This document shows positions 1 to 8,705 of a stretch of DNA of 64,000 nt, in pieces. Made by a program: the position numbers and the translations under genes. The DNA comes from Helicobacter canis (GTDB lineage: Bacteria; Campylobacterota; Campylobacteria; Campylobacterales; Helicobacteraceae). The stretch lies in NCBI RefSeq assembly GCF_008693005.1, contig NZ_VXKE01000023.1:1-64000 (forward strand). Direction: 5' to 3'. The number at the start of each line of letters is the position of its first letter. Positions within the stretch are counted from its first letter, which is position 1. The notes below the pieces were generated by a model. That model saw only the letters and a list, made by a program, of their open reading frames with translations, made no database searches and was not told the origin of the DNA.

Positions 1-313
1 CGGCTTGGACTGCAGGACGACAAACCCCGTGGCGAGTGGGCCCGGAATAACCCACATACTTCTAGAAAGAGTTCCTGTGCAAAACAACAGCAAAGCTTTT
101 GTAACGCTTCAAAATAGCGGCTCTTTCTACCACCCACAAGTTATATTTAACAAAAAAGATTTTTTAGATTTTTTTAAAGATCTAGGCTTTGTGCTTATTG
201 ATGAGTGGAACGACTATGTCGATAGTGCGATAATTCCTTTTCATAGAGATATTTCAGCCAACAATTATCAAGGATTTTATTTGCAAAACAAATTTAAATC
301 AAACTTGATATAA
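1..313 (+). CDS. Methyltransferase, TIGR04325-like, C-terminal fragment (left edge)
   Basis: Only the last ~100 residues are in the window; the frame is open to the left edge. The visible part has an ILLERVPVQ segment, a following beta-rich stretch and a final YQGFYLQNK, which resemble the end of the TIGR04325 family of putative methyltransferases found in polysaccharide clusters. The nearest start-like codon (TTG at 5) is not a credible start because the family is much longer. The first ~50 bases are more GC-rich than what follows and the peptide they encode is not convincing, so the extreme edge may be a frameshift or an assembly junction. The stop codon (311-313) lies inside the promoter of the next gene. 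Confidence 0.5.
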   Translation, partial: GLDCRTTNPVASGPGITHILLERVPVQNNSKAFVTLQNSGSFYHPQVIFNKKDFLDFFKDLGFVLIDEWNDYVDSAIIPFHRDISANNYQGFYLQNKFKSNLI

Positions 314-314
314 T
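309..314 (+). promoter_or_regulatory. -10 box (TATAAT) before the poly-G methyltransferase
   Basis: A consensus TATAAT overlaps the stop codon of the upstream fragment and lies 37 bases before the ATG at 346. A clear ribosome-binding site, AAGGAG (334-339), follows. No good -35 is visible, as is usual for Helicobacter housekeeping promoters. Confidence 0.6.
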
Positions 315-345
315 CCCAAGCATTTCTACTTGCAAGGAGACCTTA

Positions 346-1191
346 ATGCTTTCACGGATCAAAAATTTTGTTAAAACCCGCTCTCTTTTACAAAGAGCAG
401 ACATTGCCTTTTCTCGTGGGGCACTCAATGCCACCTTACGCAATATAGAGCCAACTAATCCTATCAGCTGGGAGTTTCAGGCATTTTCACAAAATGGCGA
501 AGATGGAATTATCGACTATCTATGTAGCAAAATCACTCGCCCAAATCGTTATTTCTTAGAAATTGGTTCATCAAATGGGCTAGAAAACAATACTGCATTT
601 TTGGCTTATTCTCGACTTTTTAGTGGGATTATGGTTGATGCAAATACGGGGGGGGGGGGAATCCATCTCTCAAGTCTCTTTAGCTTAGGCGTAGAGGTTG
701 TAGAGAAATTTATTGATAAGCATAATATCCACGAACTCCTTGAAATGTGTCTTTATAGGGATATGGATGTATTTTGCATTGATATTGATGGGAATGACTA
801 TTATATGATGAAGCTATTTTTAGATTCTGGTTTCAGTCCTTCTATTATTGTTGCAGAATACAACTCAACCTATGGTCCAGACAAATCCATAACAATCCAA
901 TATCGTGATGACTTCTCTTACTCTCTCGCCCATCCAACAATGCTTTACTATGGTGTATCAGTAGAGGCGTGGAAAAGATTTTTAAGCAAATATGGATATA
1001 AATTCATCACTTGCGATAGTCGTGGGGTTAATGCGTTTTTTGTCAAGATGGATAGATTTGAGCAATCATTCCTAGACAATATTAAAGGATTGGAGTATCA
1101 AGAAAACTTCTATGAGCTTAGAAAGTTTAAAATGCCAAATCACGAGCGTTTCAAGCTTATACAAGATATGGAATTTGTCGAAATAAGCTAA
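346..1191 (+). CDS. FkbM-like SAM methyltransferase, phase-variable (G12), ON
   Basis: This 281-residue protein has a SQNGEDG motif (about residue 49) followed by FLEIGSSNG, the SAM-binding glycine loop of FkbM-type methyltransferases, and a VFCIDIDGND motif near residue 140. Such enzymes usually O-methylate sugars of surface glycans. A run of 12 G at 648-659 encodes TGGGG right after the VDAN strand. Adding or losing one G brings a stop within about 15 codons, so the gene is a probable contingency locus, ON in this sequence. It has its own promoter and a strong RBS. It is followed by another methyltransferase and two glycosyltransferases, which points to glycan decoration. The sugar substrate cannot be read from the sequence. 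Confidence 0.7.
   Translation: MLSRIKNFVKTRSLLQRADIAFSRGALNATLRNIEPTNPISWEFQAFSQNGEDGIIDYLCSKITRPNRYFLEIGSSNGLENNTAFLAYSRLFSGIMVDANTGGGGIHLSSLFSLGVEVVEKFIDKHNIHELLEMCLYRDMDVFCIDIDGNDYYMMKLFLDSGFSPSIIVAEYNSTYGPDKSITIQYRDDFSYSLAHPTMLYYGVSVEAWKRFLSKYGYKFITCDSRGVNAFFVKMDRFEQSFLDNIKGLEYQENFYELRKFKMPNHERFKLIQDMEFVEIS
648..659 (+). repeat. Poly-G tract, G12
   Basis: Twelve consecutive G inside the FkbM-like gene, in the ON register. It is the longest G-run in the window and is likely to vary in length between cells. Confidence 0.9.
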
Positions 1192-1239
1192 TTTATCGGT
1201 ATTTTACGCTAGTATTTCCCAAAAATTTGGTGAGATACT

Positions 1240-1989
1240 ATGGCTTCATTTGATCAAGATTATGCAAGATATTATGATTTGCTTTATGGTGATAAAGATT
1301 ACGAAAAAGAAGCTGCCTATATCCACGATTTGATCCAGCGATTTGCCCCAAAGGCTCAAAGGATTCTAGAGCTTGGGTGTGGTAGCGGAAAATATACTTC
1401 TATCCTTGCAAAGTATGGCTACGATATGTGCGGCTTGGATTTATCTGCATCAATGATTGATATAGCACAGCAAAAGTATCCGCGTATTCCTTTCAAGGTG
1501 GCAAATATCAAAGACTTCGCCCTAGATGAAAAATTTGATGTCATCATCTCATTTTTCCATGTTATGAGCTATCAATGTAGTAATGAATCCTTGTGTGCTT
1601 CATTTGCCAATGTTTTCAAACACCTTAAGCCTAATGGAGTTTTTTTATTTGACTGCTGGTATGGTCCTGCGGTCTTACACGAAAAGCCAAGCATTAGGAT
1701 TAAGCGAGTGAGTGATGGACAAGTTTCTATCACGCGTTTAGCAGAGCCTGTTTTGCATCCTGATGAAAATATCGTTGATGTTAATTATGAAATCATTGTC
1801 AATACACCCAATCAACCTACACAAACTTTCAAGGAGACCCATAAAATGCGCTATTTTTTCACTCCAGAAATAGATCTTTTGGCAAAACAAAGTGGCTTTA
1901 AACTAGAATCTAGCGAAGAGTTTCTTAGCGGGAAAAAGCTTGATTTTAGCTGTTGGGGGGGGGCGTATTGTCTCAGAAAGCCCAAATGA
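1240..1989 (+). CDS. Class I SAM methyltransferase with poly-G (G9) near its end
   Basis: This 249-residue protein begins DQDYARYYDLLY and has the SAM loop ILELGCGSGKY (residues ~42-52), an acidic LDLSASM strand end and a LKPNGVFLFDCWY motif, all typical of small-molecule or sugar methyltransferases. Nine G at 1955-1963 encode WGG about nine codons before the stop. The stop overlaps the next start (ATGA, 1986-1989), so translation is probably coupled. One extra G (or two fewer) would put the gene in frame with the downstream glycosyltransferase with no stop between them, giving a ~656-residue fusion. One fewer G gives a different ~20-residue tail. Function on a glycan precursor is inferred from the neighbours. 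Confidence 0.75.
   Translation: MASFDQDYARYYDLLYGDKDYEKEAAYIHDLIQRFAPKAQRILELGCGSGKYTSILAKYGYDMCGLDLSASMIDIAQQKYPRIPFKVANIKDFALDEKFDVIISFFHVMSYQCSNESLCASFANVFKHLKPNGVFLFDCWYGPAVLHEKPSIRIKRVSDGQVSITRLAEPVLHPDENIVDVNYEIIVNTPNQPTQTFKETHKMRYFFTPEIDLLAKQSGFKLESSEEFLSGKKLDFSCWGGAYCLRKPK
1955..1963 (+). repeat. Poly-G tract, G9, at a gene-gene junction
   Basis: Nine G lie 22 bases before the start codon of the next gene. The three possible registers give a normal end, an altered tail or a fusion with the next gene. Confidence 0.85.
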
Positions 1990-3212
1990 AATCCCTACTC
2001 ATTATCCACCCAGATGGCAATATTTATGACAACCATAATTTCTATGAAATGGTTGAGTTTTTAAGAAAATCTTATAAGGTAACCATTCTCACAATAGCCC
2101 ACAAAGGTGGAAAAAACAAGCATAATGATGAGTTTGGTCGCTATATCATTTACTATTTTCGTGGCTGGAGAAGGCTATTTAAATACTTTGACTCCAATAC
2201 ACTGCGTTATATTTTTCTTAATATTTACCTTTTTGGTAGGAGAAAGTATGACCTTATCATAGGTGTGGATAGAGAATCCATTATTCAAGCCTCCATTCTC
2301 TCTAAAATGACCAAAACACCTTATGCGTTGCTTTCGTATGAGATATTTTTTGAAGATGAGACAAGTGCTAAGTTTAAGCAAAAAGAGCGAAAAGCGTGTC
2401 AAAATATATCGTTTGCTATAGTGCAAGATGAGCTACGCAGAGTGCATTTGTGTGAGCAAAACCATATTCCTAAAGAGAAAGTTATGCTTATGCCTGTGGC
2501 TGCTGGAGTAGCAAAGTCCCACCCAAATACATACTTTTTACACGACCATTTGCATATTTCTAGAGATAAGAAGATTTTACTTTATGCTGGAGGGATTGAT
2601 GGCTGGAGTGGATTCCCGGCATTGTTTTATATCCTAGAATCTATGCTTCCAGATGATTGGGTATTTGTTATACATTTTAAACACCCGGGCATAGCTAAAA
2701 GTAAGCCTAATTTTGAGTTAAAGAAAGTGTATTACTCTGAAACCTATCTTCCTACTTATCACGACTTTTCTAAGCTTTTATATAGTGCTGATTTGGGACT
2801 AGTATGCTACTATCCAGATTTTATGGATGTATATCGCGGTAAAAACATTGGCTATATTGGCTTATCATCTGGCAAATTCAATACTTATTTACAGCACGGC
2901 TTACCCATTTTAGCTATCCACCCATCATATCTTGCCAAGCTCACAAAGCAATATAAGCTTGGTATTGGGACGACTGATCTGCGAGCGATTAACCTAACAA
3001 ACTTCAAAAAAGAAGAGTATGGACAAAATTGCCTCGATTTTTTTGACAAATTTTTATCATTTGAAACTTGTAAAGATGAACTTGTAAGGCGTATAGAAAA
3101 TGCTCTAGGGGGGGGGGCGCAATATAAACCAATAATCGCCGATGTCCTATCTTTTGTAAGCGAGAGCTATCGTTGCAGCTTCTCCTATGATCACTTGGGA
3201 AGTGCAGCATGA
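1986..3212 (+). CDS. GT-B-like glycosyltransferase, phase-variable (G10), ON
   Basis: I place the start at the ATG at 1986 (MKSLLIIHPDGN), which overlaps the stop of the previous gene by ATGA. The 408-residue protein has a Rossmann-like N-terminus, a central KILLYAGGIDGWSG strand-loop typical of the second GT-B domain, and a late GKFNTYLQHGLPILA segment matching the nucleotide-sugar site of GT1/GT4-type enzymes. Ten G at 3108-3117 encode GGG about 35 codons from the end. Either shift hits a stop within a few codons and would remove the C-terminal ~35 residues. The stop overlaps the next start (ATGA at 3209). Donor and acceptor are unknown. Confidence 0.7.
   Translation: MKSLLIIHPDGNIYDNHNFYEMVEFLRKSYKVTILTIAHKGGKNKHNDEFGRYIIYYFRGWRRLFKYFDSNTLRYIFLNIYLFGRRKYDLIIGVDRESIIQASILSKMTKTPYALLSYEIFFEDETSAKFKQKERKACQNISFAIVQDELRRVHLCEQNHIPKEKVMLMPVAAGVAKSHPNTYFLHDHLHISRDKKILLYAGGIDGWSGFPALFYILESMLPDDWVFVIHFKHPGIAKSKPNFELKKVYYSETYLPTYHDFSKLLYSADLGLVCYYPDFMDVYRGKNIGYIGLSSGKFNTYLQHGLPILAIHPSYLAKLTKQYKLGIGTTDLRAINLTNFKKEEYGQNCLDFFDKFLSFETCKDELVRRIENALGGGAQYKPIIADVLSFVSESYRCSFSYDHLGSAA
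3108..3117 (+). repeat. Poly-G tract, G10
   Basis: Ten G in the 3' part of the glycosyltransferase gene, ON register. A shift truncates only the C-terminus, so OFF may mean reduced or altered activity rather than complete loss. Confidence 0.85.
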
Positions 3213-4408
3213 TTGGCAAAAAGCTGCGTGTTGCCTGTGTATTTGAGGGGGAACTGACTGTGGGTGGTGGATTCCAACAGCCTTTGAGTGTGCTAAAAGA
3301 GATTTATCATAATTGTAATTTTGATTGCATCCCGATTGTATTTTCCAAACAAAATCAACAAATACTCCATACTCTTAATATAGAATCTATCCTTTGTCAT
3401 AGGGGGTTATTATCTAGGATAAAAGAGTTTTTTATTAAGCATTCGATAATTAAATATTTTCTACATCGCATAAGAATACTAAGCGCATTAGAAAAAGTGC
3501 TTTTTGCACAAAATATAGATATTTGCTACTTTCTTACTCCATCAAGTCAGTGCCTTAGCCTGTCTCAACACCATTTTATTTTTACAATCTGGGATCTATC
3601 GCATAGAGATTTTGTAGAATTTCCAGAAGTTTATCACAATAATGAGTTTAACAACAGAGAATTTCTCTATCGCAATGCTATCCACAAAGCTGTAGCTGTT
3701 ATCACTGATTCTGAATATGGGCGTCACAATGCCATAACATACTATAATGCTTCGCCACATAGAATCTATGCCTGCCACTTTGCTCCGTCTATCAATACAA
3801 CAGATGAAAATATCCCCTCTAATATAAATATCAAAGAAAAATACAATATATCCGGTGACTACATCTACTATCCTGCACAATTTTGGTCGCATAAAAATCA
3901 TATCTATATATTAGAAGCCTTGCAGATTCTTAAAAATGAAGGAATTTGTATCAACGCTATTTTTAGTGGATCTAATAGGGGTAACCTTGAATATATCCTT
4001 GAAATGGCTAAAGCAATGGGGCTTGAAGACCTTGTCCATTATATTGGCTTTGCACCAAATAATGAAATTAAATCTCTCTATACACAATCTCTAGCATTAG
4101 TTATGCCAACTTATTTTGGACCAACCAATATCCCCCCACTTGAAGCCTTTAGCCTAGGGGTGCCAGCAATCTACTCCAACCTACCTGATTTAAAAGAGCA
4201 AGTAGGCGATGCGGCTCTGCTATGCGATTTGCGCGATCCTGCAAGCCTGGCACAGCAAATCAAACTTCTTCTTCACAATACAAACCTAAGAGAAGAGCTT
4301 GCTCAAAAAGGAGTAGAACAACTAGCCAAGCTCAATGCCACAAGCATAATGGACATTCTCTCCGCAATCCTTGAAGATTTTCACATAAAACGCAAATGCT
4401 GGAGATAA
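3209..4408 (+). CDS. Glycosyltransferase, GT4 family
   Basis: The 399-residue protein has the GT4 layout: an N-terminal acceptor domain with GGGFQQPLSVL, a YIYYPAQFWSHKNH segment opening the C-terminal domain, and the donor-site motif PPLEAFSLGVPAI (an E-x7-E type site) near residue 310. The ATG overlaps the previous stop by four bases, so it is the last gene of a translationally coupled run with the methyltransferase and GT upstream. No homopolymer tract lies in it, unlike the three genes before it. It converges on murB with a gap of only 5 bases. Confidence 0.8.
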   Translation: MIGKKLRVACVFEGELTVGGGFQQPLSVLKEIYHNCNFDCIPIVFSKQNQQILHTLNIESILCHRGLLSRIKEFFIKHSIIKYFLHRIRILSALEKVLFAQNIDICYFLTPSSQCLSLSQHHFIFTIWDLSHRDFVEFPEVYHNNEFNNREFLYRNAIHKAVAVITDSEYGRHNAITYYNASPHRIYACHFAPSINTTDENIPSNINIKEKYNISGDYIYYPAQFWSHKNHIYILEALQILKNEGICINAIFSGSNRGNLEYILEMAKAMGLEDLVHYIGFAPNNEIKSLYTQSLALVMPTYFGPTNIPPLEAFSLGVPAIYSNLPDLKEQVGDAALLCDLRDPASLAQQIKLLLHNTNLREELAQKGVEQLAKLNATSIMDILSAILEDFHIKRKCWR

Positions 4409-4413
4409 ATAAA

Positions 4414-5199
4414 CTAATCTAAAATCCGCACTTCTGGCTCTAGATAGATCCCAAAGCGATCTTGCACTTTTTTTTGCGCGTATTCTATTACCCAGAGTGC
4501 ATCTTCGAAGCTCGCTCCACCTTTATGCGCTAAAAAATTCGCGTGCTGCTCGCTAAAGCCTACGCCATTTTTCATAAAGCCCTTTAGCCCGGCTAGCTCC
4601 AGCAATCTGCCCGCATAATCTCCGCTAGGATTTTTAAAGCAGCTGCCACAGCTAGGAAGCTTAGGGTGAGTTTTTCTCATCATCTTGCAAGCTTGCAGCA
4701 CCTCTTCCCTAAACCCCAGCTTCTTCCTAAAACGCACAGCACTAATAAGCCCGCAAATCGCGCTGCGCCTGTATGCAAGCCCCAAATCCTGCCTCCAAAC
4801 ACCATTGACACAGGCGCTTAGCACAACATCTTTCATCTCATACTGCTTCATACCAGCATTCATCATCAAAAGTCCCCCAGCACTCCCCGGTAACGCCTGC
4901 AAAAACTCTAACCCGCACAAATTATGCTTGCGGAAAAATGCAAATATTTTCCCGCTTGGCGTCATTGCCCCCACTTCTACCCACTCTTCACTCTCCAAAA
5001 TATAATCAAACTCTTTACTCAGCATTGCGAGATTTGGTGCATTTGGCGAGACCAGCAAATTATATGCGTGCCCTATATAGCGATATTCCTGCATTGTGCT
5101 AAAGTGCTCTTCATCGCTCTTTTCCAGCACCACAACAGGCGTTACTCCACCGATTTTTAGACTACTATATTTGGCAAAATCTATATTGTATTCGCGCAT
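4414..5199 (-). CDS. murB: UDP-N-acetylenolpyruvoylglucosamine reductase
   Basis: MurB uses FAD and NADPH to reduce UDP-GlcNAc-enolpyruvate to UDP-MurNAc, an early cytoplasmic step of peptidoglycan synthesis. The N-terminal YSSLKIGG, the central LPGSAGGLLMMNAG, the SCGSCFKNP segment carrying the catalytic serine region, and the C-terminal EPEVRIL are all family hallmarks. At 261 residues it is short, as in other Helicobacter. It lies one base after fliQ, the same pairing as in H. pylori, so they probably form one transcript. Confidence 0.93.
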   Translation of the reverse strand: MREYNIDFAKYSSLKIGGVTPVVVLEKSDEEHFSTMQEYRYIGHAYNLLVSPNAPNLAMLSKEFDYILESEEWVEVGAMTPSGKIFAFFRKHNLCGLEFLQALPGSAGGLLMMNAGMKQYEMKDVVLSACVNGVWRQDLGLAYRRSAICGLISAVRFRKKLGFREEVLQACKMMRKTHPKLPSCGSCFKNPSGDYAGRLLELAGLKGFMKNGVGFSEQHANFLAHKGGASFEDALWVIEYAQKKVQDRFGIYLEPEVRILD

Positions 5200-5200
5200 A

Positions 5201-5467
5201 CTAGCTAATGAATCTTGGAATTAGCTCAATGATATTTTTTGTATAATCTGTAAGCATTGTAAGCATCCAAGGCATTGTGAAAATAATCACCGCGATAACG
5301 CCCAAAATCTTAGGCACAAACGACAGCGTCATTTCATTGATCTGTGTTGTCGCTTGAAAAATGCTAATCAAAAGCCCTATCACAAGCCCTGTAGCTAGAA
5401 TAGGCAGAGAAATAAGCAATGTAATCTTATAAGTCTCAATGGCTAATGCCATCAGCTGTCCTTCCAT
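5201..5467 (-). CDS. fliQ: Flagellar export apparatus protein FliQ
   Basis: This 88-residue protein has two hydrophobic helices (about residues 14-37 and 51-72) around a short loop, and the conserved TTQINEMTLSFVPK stretch of FliQ/SctS proteins. FliQ is part of the FliPQR gate in the inner membrane through which flagellar subunits are exported. It is followed directly by murB, as in H. pylori. It supports a flagellated cell. Confidence 0.95.
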   Translation of the reverse strand: MEGQLMALAIETYKITLLISLPILATGLVIGLLISIFQATTQINEMTLSFVPKILGVIAVIIFTMPWMLTMLTDYTKNIIELIPRFIS

Positions 5468-5500
5468 ATCAATCCTTACTGCCTATACTAGAATCCACTT

Positions 5501-6112
5501 TTACCACGCTGAAGTATTTTTCCCCACCTTGATAATATTAATCTCATTATCCCACACCACAAGCCCGCTCTTTAGATCAGTAAGAGTGAGTAAAAAAAAG
5601 TAATCCACTCTTTGCTTAGATTTTACCTTTGTATTACGCTGGATAATCTTCCCAGATAGCGACAGCTCAGGAGCTATGATATTGCCTTTTTCCGGGACCC
5701 CATATTGATTGACTTCATCATCTCCGCGCGCACCTCGCACAGATTCTAGCATTTTATCCTTACTGCCACCGCTCCCTGCAAATGCCATTGTTAGGATAAA
5801 TTTCCCACTATTGCGCATATCGCGCGTAATTTTACGCGTAAGCTCTTGAGTAGAAAAATGTTGCATAGTGTCGTTAATCACATCAGAAATCGCAAGCACT
5901 TTAGGCTTTGAGAGCCCAGCCAGAGAGCGCACATAGCCACTCTCTAAAAGCGACTTAGTATTATCACTCGCTGCTTTCTCTAAATCGTGATAATCAATCC
6001 CTAAAGAAGAATACTCTTTAGATTCTGCATTATCCACATACTGCACACCACCGCAACCACATAGTATAAACCCAGCCACCAAAGCCCAGCAAGCCGCCCA
6101 CTTCATCATCAC
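5501..6112 (-). CDS. LpoB-like lipoprotein, penicillin-binding-protein activator
   Basis: The protein (203 residues) begins with a hydrophobic signal and a lipobox ending in cysteine (FILCGCGG, residues ~16-23), so it should be an outer- or inner-membrane-anchored lipoprotein. The body has the KPKVLAISDVIND and STQELTRKITRDMRNSGKF motifs and the ending LKSGLVVWDNEINIIK, which match the LpoB/YcfM family. In E. coli LpoB stimulates PBP1b; proteins with this annotation are common in Campylobacterota, but the partner there is not firmly established. It lies just after ppsA and before fliQ-murB on the same strand. Confidence 0.75.
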   Translation of the reverse strand: MMMKWAACWALVAGFILCGCGGVQYVDNAESKEYSSLGIDYHDLEKAASDNTKSLLESGYVRSLAGLSKPKVLAISDVINDTMQHFSTQELTRKITRDMRNSGKFILTMAFAGSGGSKDKMLESVRGARGDDEVNQYGVPEKGNIIAPELSLSGKIIQRNTKVKSKQRVDYFFLLTLTDLKSGLVVWDNEINIIKVGKNTSAW

Positions 6113-6114
6113 AC

Positions 6115-8538
6115 CTATTTTAGTGTCGCTTCAAGATCTGCTATGCGCTTCCAAGTAGCCACCACAGAATCTGGATTTAAAGAAATAGAGCTAATGCCCT
6201 CTTTTACCAAAAATTCCGCTATCTCTGGATAGTCGCTAGGAGCTTGCCCACAGATCCCGCAGTATTTATTATGCTTTTTACACGCAGCAATAGCACGCTT
6301 AAACATCTCTAGCATAGCGGGATTGCGCTCATCAAAGATGTGGCTTACAAGCTGACCATCTCTATCTACTCCAAGTGTGAGTTGAGTAAGATCATTTGAG
6401 CCAATGGAGAAGCCATCAAACATACTTAGAAAATCATCTGCCAAAATCACATTCACAGGTAGCTCACACATCACATAAATTTCTAAGCCATTCTTGCCAG
6501 ATTCTAGCCCATTGCGGCGCATAATCTCAAGCACCTTTTTCCCCTCTTCTGGCGTGCGGAGAAACGGCACCATAACCTTCATATTGGTAAGCCCCATCTC
6601 TTCGCGCACTATACTAAGTGCCTCACACTCCCACTCAAACGCCGTGCGATAGAGATCAGAGTAGTAGCGGCTAGCCCCACGATAGCCGAGCATTGGATTT
6701 TCTTCCAAAGGCTCATAAGCTAGCCCGCCAATCATACCGCGGTATTCATTAGATTTAAAATCACTCACACGCACAATCACAGGCTTAGGATAAAACGCCG
6801 CAGAGATCATACCCATTCCCTCTGCGATCTTTTTGATGAAAAAGTCCTTAGGGCTCTCATAGCCAGAGACAAGCTTCTCTATCTCTTCCCTATCCTTTAT
6901 GTCTTTTTTGCCATTTTGCAAATCAAGCAGAGCAAGCGGGTGAGCTTTGATTTGATTTAGGATAATATGCTCCATACGCGCAAGCCCCACCCCATCATTT
7001 GGCAGTTGTGAAAATCCAAATGCTTTCTCTGGGTTGCCAATATTCATATAGATTTTCGTCTTTGTCTGCCCAAGATTGCTAAGCTCGATAGTTTCAATCT
7101 CAAAGGGGTGGATTCCAGCATAGATATAGCCCTCTTCCCCCTCGGCACAAGATGCGGTAATTTCCATTCCCGTATAGAGTCTATCAGTCGCGCCCACTGC
7201 TCCAACAATAGCAGGCACGCCAATTTCTCGCGCCACGATTGCTGCGTGGCAGGTGCGCCCACCACGATTAGTGATAACAGCAGCTGCCTTTTTCATCGCT
7301 GGCTCCCAGTCTGGGTCGGTATTGTCTGTTACAAGAATCTCGCCTTCTTTAAAGGTATTCATATGCTCTAAATCATTGATGATGCGCACTTTCCCGTGCC
7401 CGATCTTTCCGCCAATTGCACGCCCTGTCAGTATTACCTCTCGCTCGACACTCCTGTCTTTGAAGCGGAATTTCTCTAATTTTTGCGCACAGCCATTTTT
7501 GCTCTTTTGACTCTGCACGGTTTCTGGGCGAGCTTGCACGATAAATATCTCTCCACTCTCGCCATCTTTAGACCACTCCATATCCATAGGGCGATACTCG
7601 CCTGCTTCTTTTGTGTAATGCTCCTCAATCTTTATCGCATAGCGCGCTAGTGTCAAAATATCTGCATCAGTGATAGAGAAAGTGCGCATTTCTTCTTGAG
7701 TGGTTTGGATATTTTTGGTGGGGTGTGGATCACCGGGCGTAGCATAGACCATTTTTTGATGTTTATGTCCTAGCTGCCGCTTGATAATGGGGCGTTTGCC
7801 CTCTTTGAGTGTAGGCTTAAAAACATAGAATTCATCAGGATTCACCGTCCCCCCTACGACATTTTCGCCTAGCCCCCAGCTAGAAGTGATAAACACCGCA
7901 TCTTTAAAGCCTGTTTCTGTATCGATAGAAAACATCACCCCAGCACTGCCCTTATCCGCGCGCACCATTTTCTGCACACCCACAGATAACGCTACCTTAA
8001 AGTGATCAAACCCCCTAGAAGCTCGGTAGCTCACCGCCCTATCGGTAAAAAGCGAGGCAAAGCAGGATTTAATATAATGCACCAAATCTGTCTGCCCCTT
8101 TACGCTTAGATAAGTATCTTGCTGCCCTGCAAAGCTCGCATCAGGCAAGTCTTCCGCAGTAGCAGAGCTGCGCACAGCCACATCAGCATAAGTCATACCA
8201 TACTCTTCACTCAAAATCCTATATGCTTCAAAAATCTCATCGCGCAAGTCAGGGGGCAGCGGTGTGCCAAAGATCAGCTCACGGATCTGCTTGGATCTAG
8301 TCTTAAGCACATCAATTTCTGTTACATCAACACCTGCGAGCAGATCGACTATCTTTTGCCGAATCCCACCAGAATCCAAAAGATACCAATACGCATCACT
8401 TGTGATAGCAAAGCCATTTGGCACCTTAATCCCAACAGGGACAAGCTCTTGGAACATCTCGCCAATGCTAGCATTTTTACCACCAACAAGCGGGACATCT
8501 TTATTATTGAGCTCTTTGAAAAACTTGATATACTTCAT
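6115..8538 (-). CDS. ppsA: Phosphoenolpyruvate synthase
   Basis: PpsA makes PEP from pyruvate and ATP with release of AMP and phosphate, an entry to gluconeogenesis in an organism growing on organic and amino acids. I chose the ATG at 8538 ([13 protein letters not shown]), which has an AGGAG ribosome site and matches the H. pylori N-terminus; an in-frame codon 45 bases upstream has no support. The 807-residue protein shows the ATP-grasp domain ([33 protein letters not shown]), the swivelling domain with phospho-histidine ([15 protein letters not shown]) and the PEP-binding barrel ([26 protein letters not shown]). All key residues are present. Confidence 0.95.
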   Translation of the reverse strand: MKYIKFFKELNNKDVPLVGGKNASIGEMFQELVPVGIKVPNGFAITSDAYWYLLDSGGIRQKIVDLLAGVDVTEIDVLKTRSKQIRELIFGTPLPPDLRDEIFEAYRILSEEYGMTYADVAVRSSATAEDLPDASFAGQQDTYLSVKGQTDLVHYIKSCFASLFTDRAVSYRASRGFDHFKVALSVGVQKMVRADKGSAGVMFSIDTETGFKDAVFITSSWGLGENVVGGTVNPDEFYVFKPTLKEGKRPIIKRQLGHKHQKMVYATPGDPHPTKNIQTTQEEMRTFSITDADILTLARYAIKIEEHYTKEAGEYRPMDMEWSKDGESGEIFIVQARPETVQSQKSKNGCAQKLEKFRFKDRSVEREVILTGRAIGGKIGHGKVRIINDLEHMNTFKEGEILVTDNTDPDWEPAMKKAAAVITNRGGRTCHAAIVAREIGVPAIVGAVGATDRLYTGMEITASCAEGEEGYIYAGIHPFEIETIELSNLGQTKTKIYMNIGNPEKAFGFSQLPNDGVGLARMEHIILNQIKAHPLALLDLQNGKKDIKDREEIEKLVSGYESPKDFFIKKIAEGMGMISAAFYPKPVIVRVSDFKSNEYRGMIGGLAYEPLEENPMLGYRGASRYYSDLYRTAFEWECEALSIVREEMGLTNMKVMVPFLRTPEEGKKVLEIMRRNGLESGKNGLEIYVMCELPVNVILADDFLSMFDGFSIGSNDLTQLTLGVDRDGQLVSHIFDERNPAMLEMFKRAIAACKKHNKYCGICGQAPSDYPEIAEFLVKEGISSISLNPDSVVATWKRIADLEATLK

Positions 8539-8659
8539 TCTCTCTCCTAGGGTATTTGGGTAATGTGGGCTCTTGCGACTCAAAAAAGTATATTGTAATT
8601 GATAAACCTTTAATAAACCTTAACAGATAAGCTTAATACAAATGCAAAGAATCAATTGC

Positions 8660-8665
8660 TACAAT
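8660..8665 (+). promoter_or_regulatory. Possible -10 box (TACAAT) for purL
   Basis: TACAAT lies 41 bases before the purL ATG in the divergent ppsA-purL gap. An AAGGA ribosome site follows just before the start. The gap holds no operator-like palindrome that I can see. Confidence 0.4.
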
Positions 8666-8705
8666 ACCAAGCAACACCTAAATTACAGCACTTCAAGGAC
8701 ATCTT

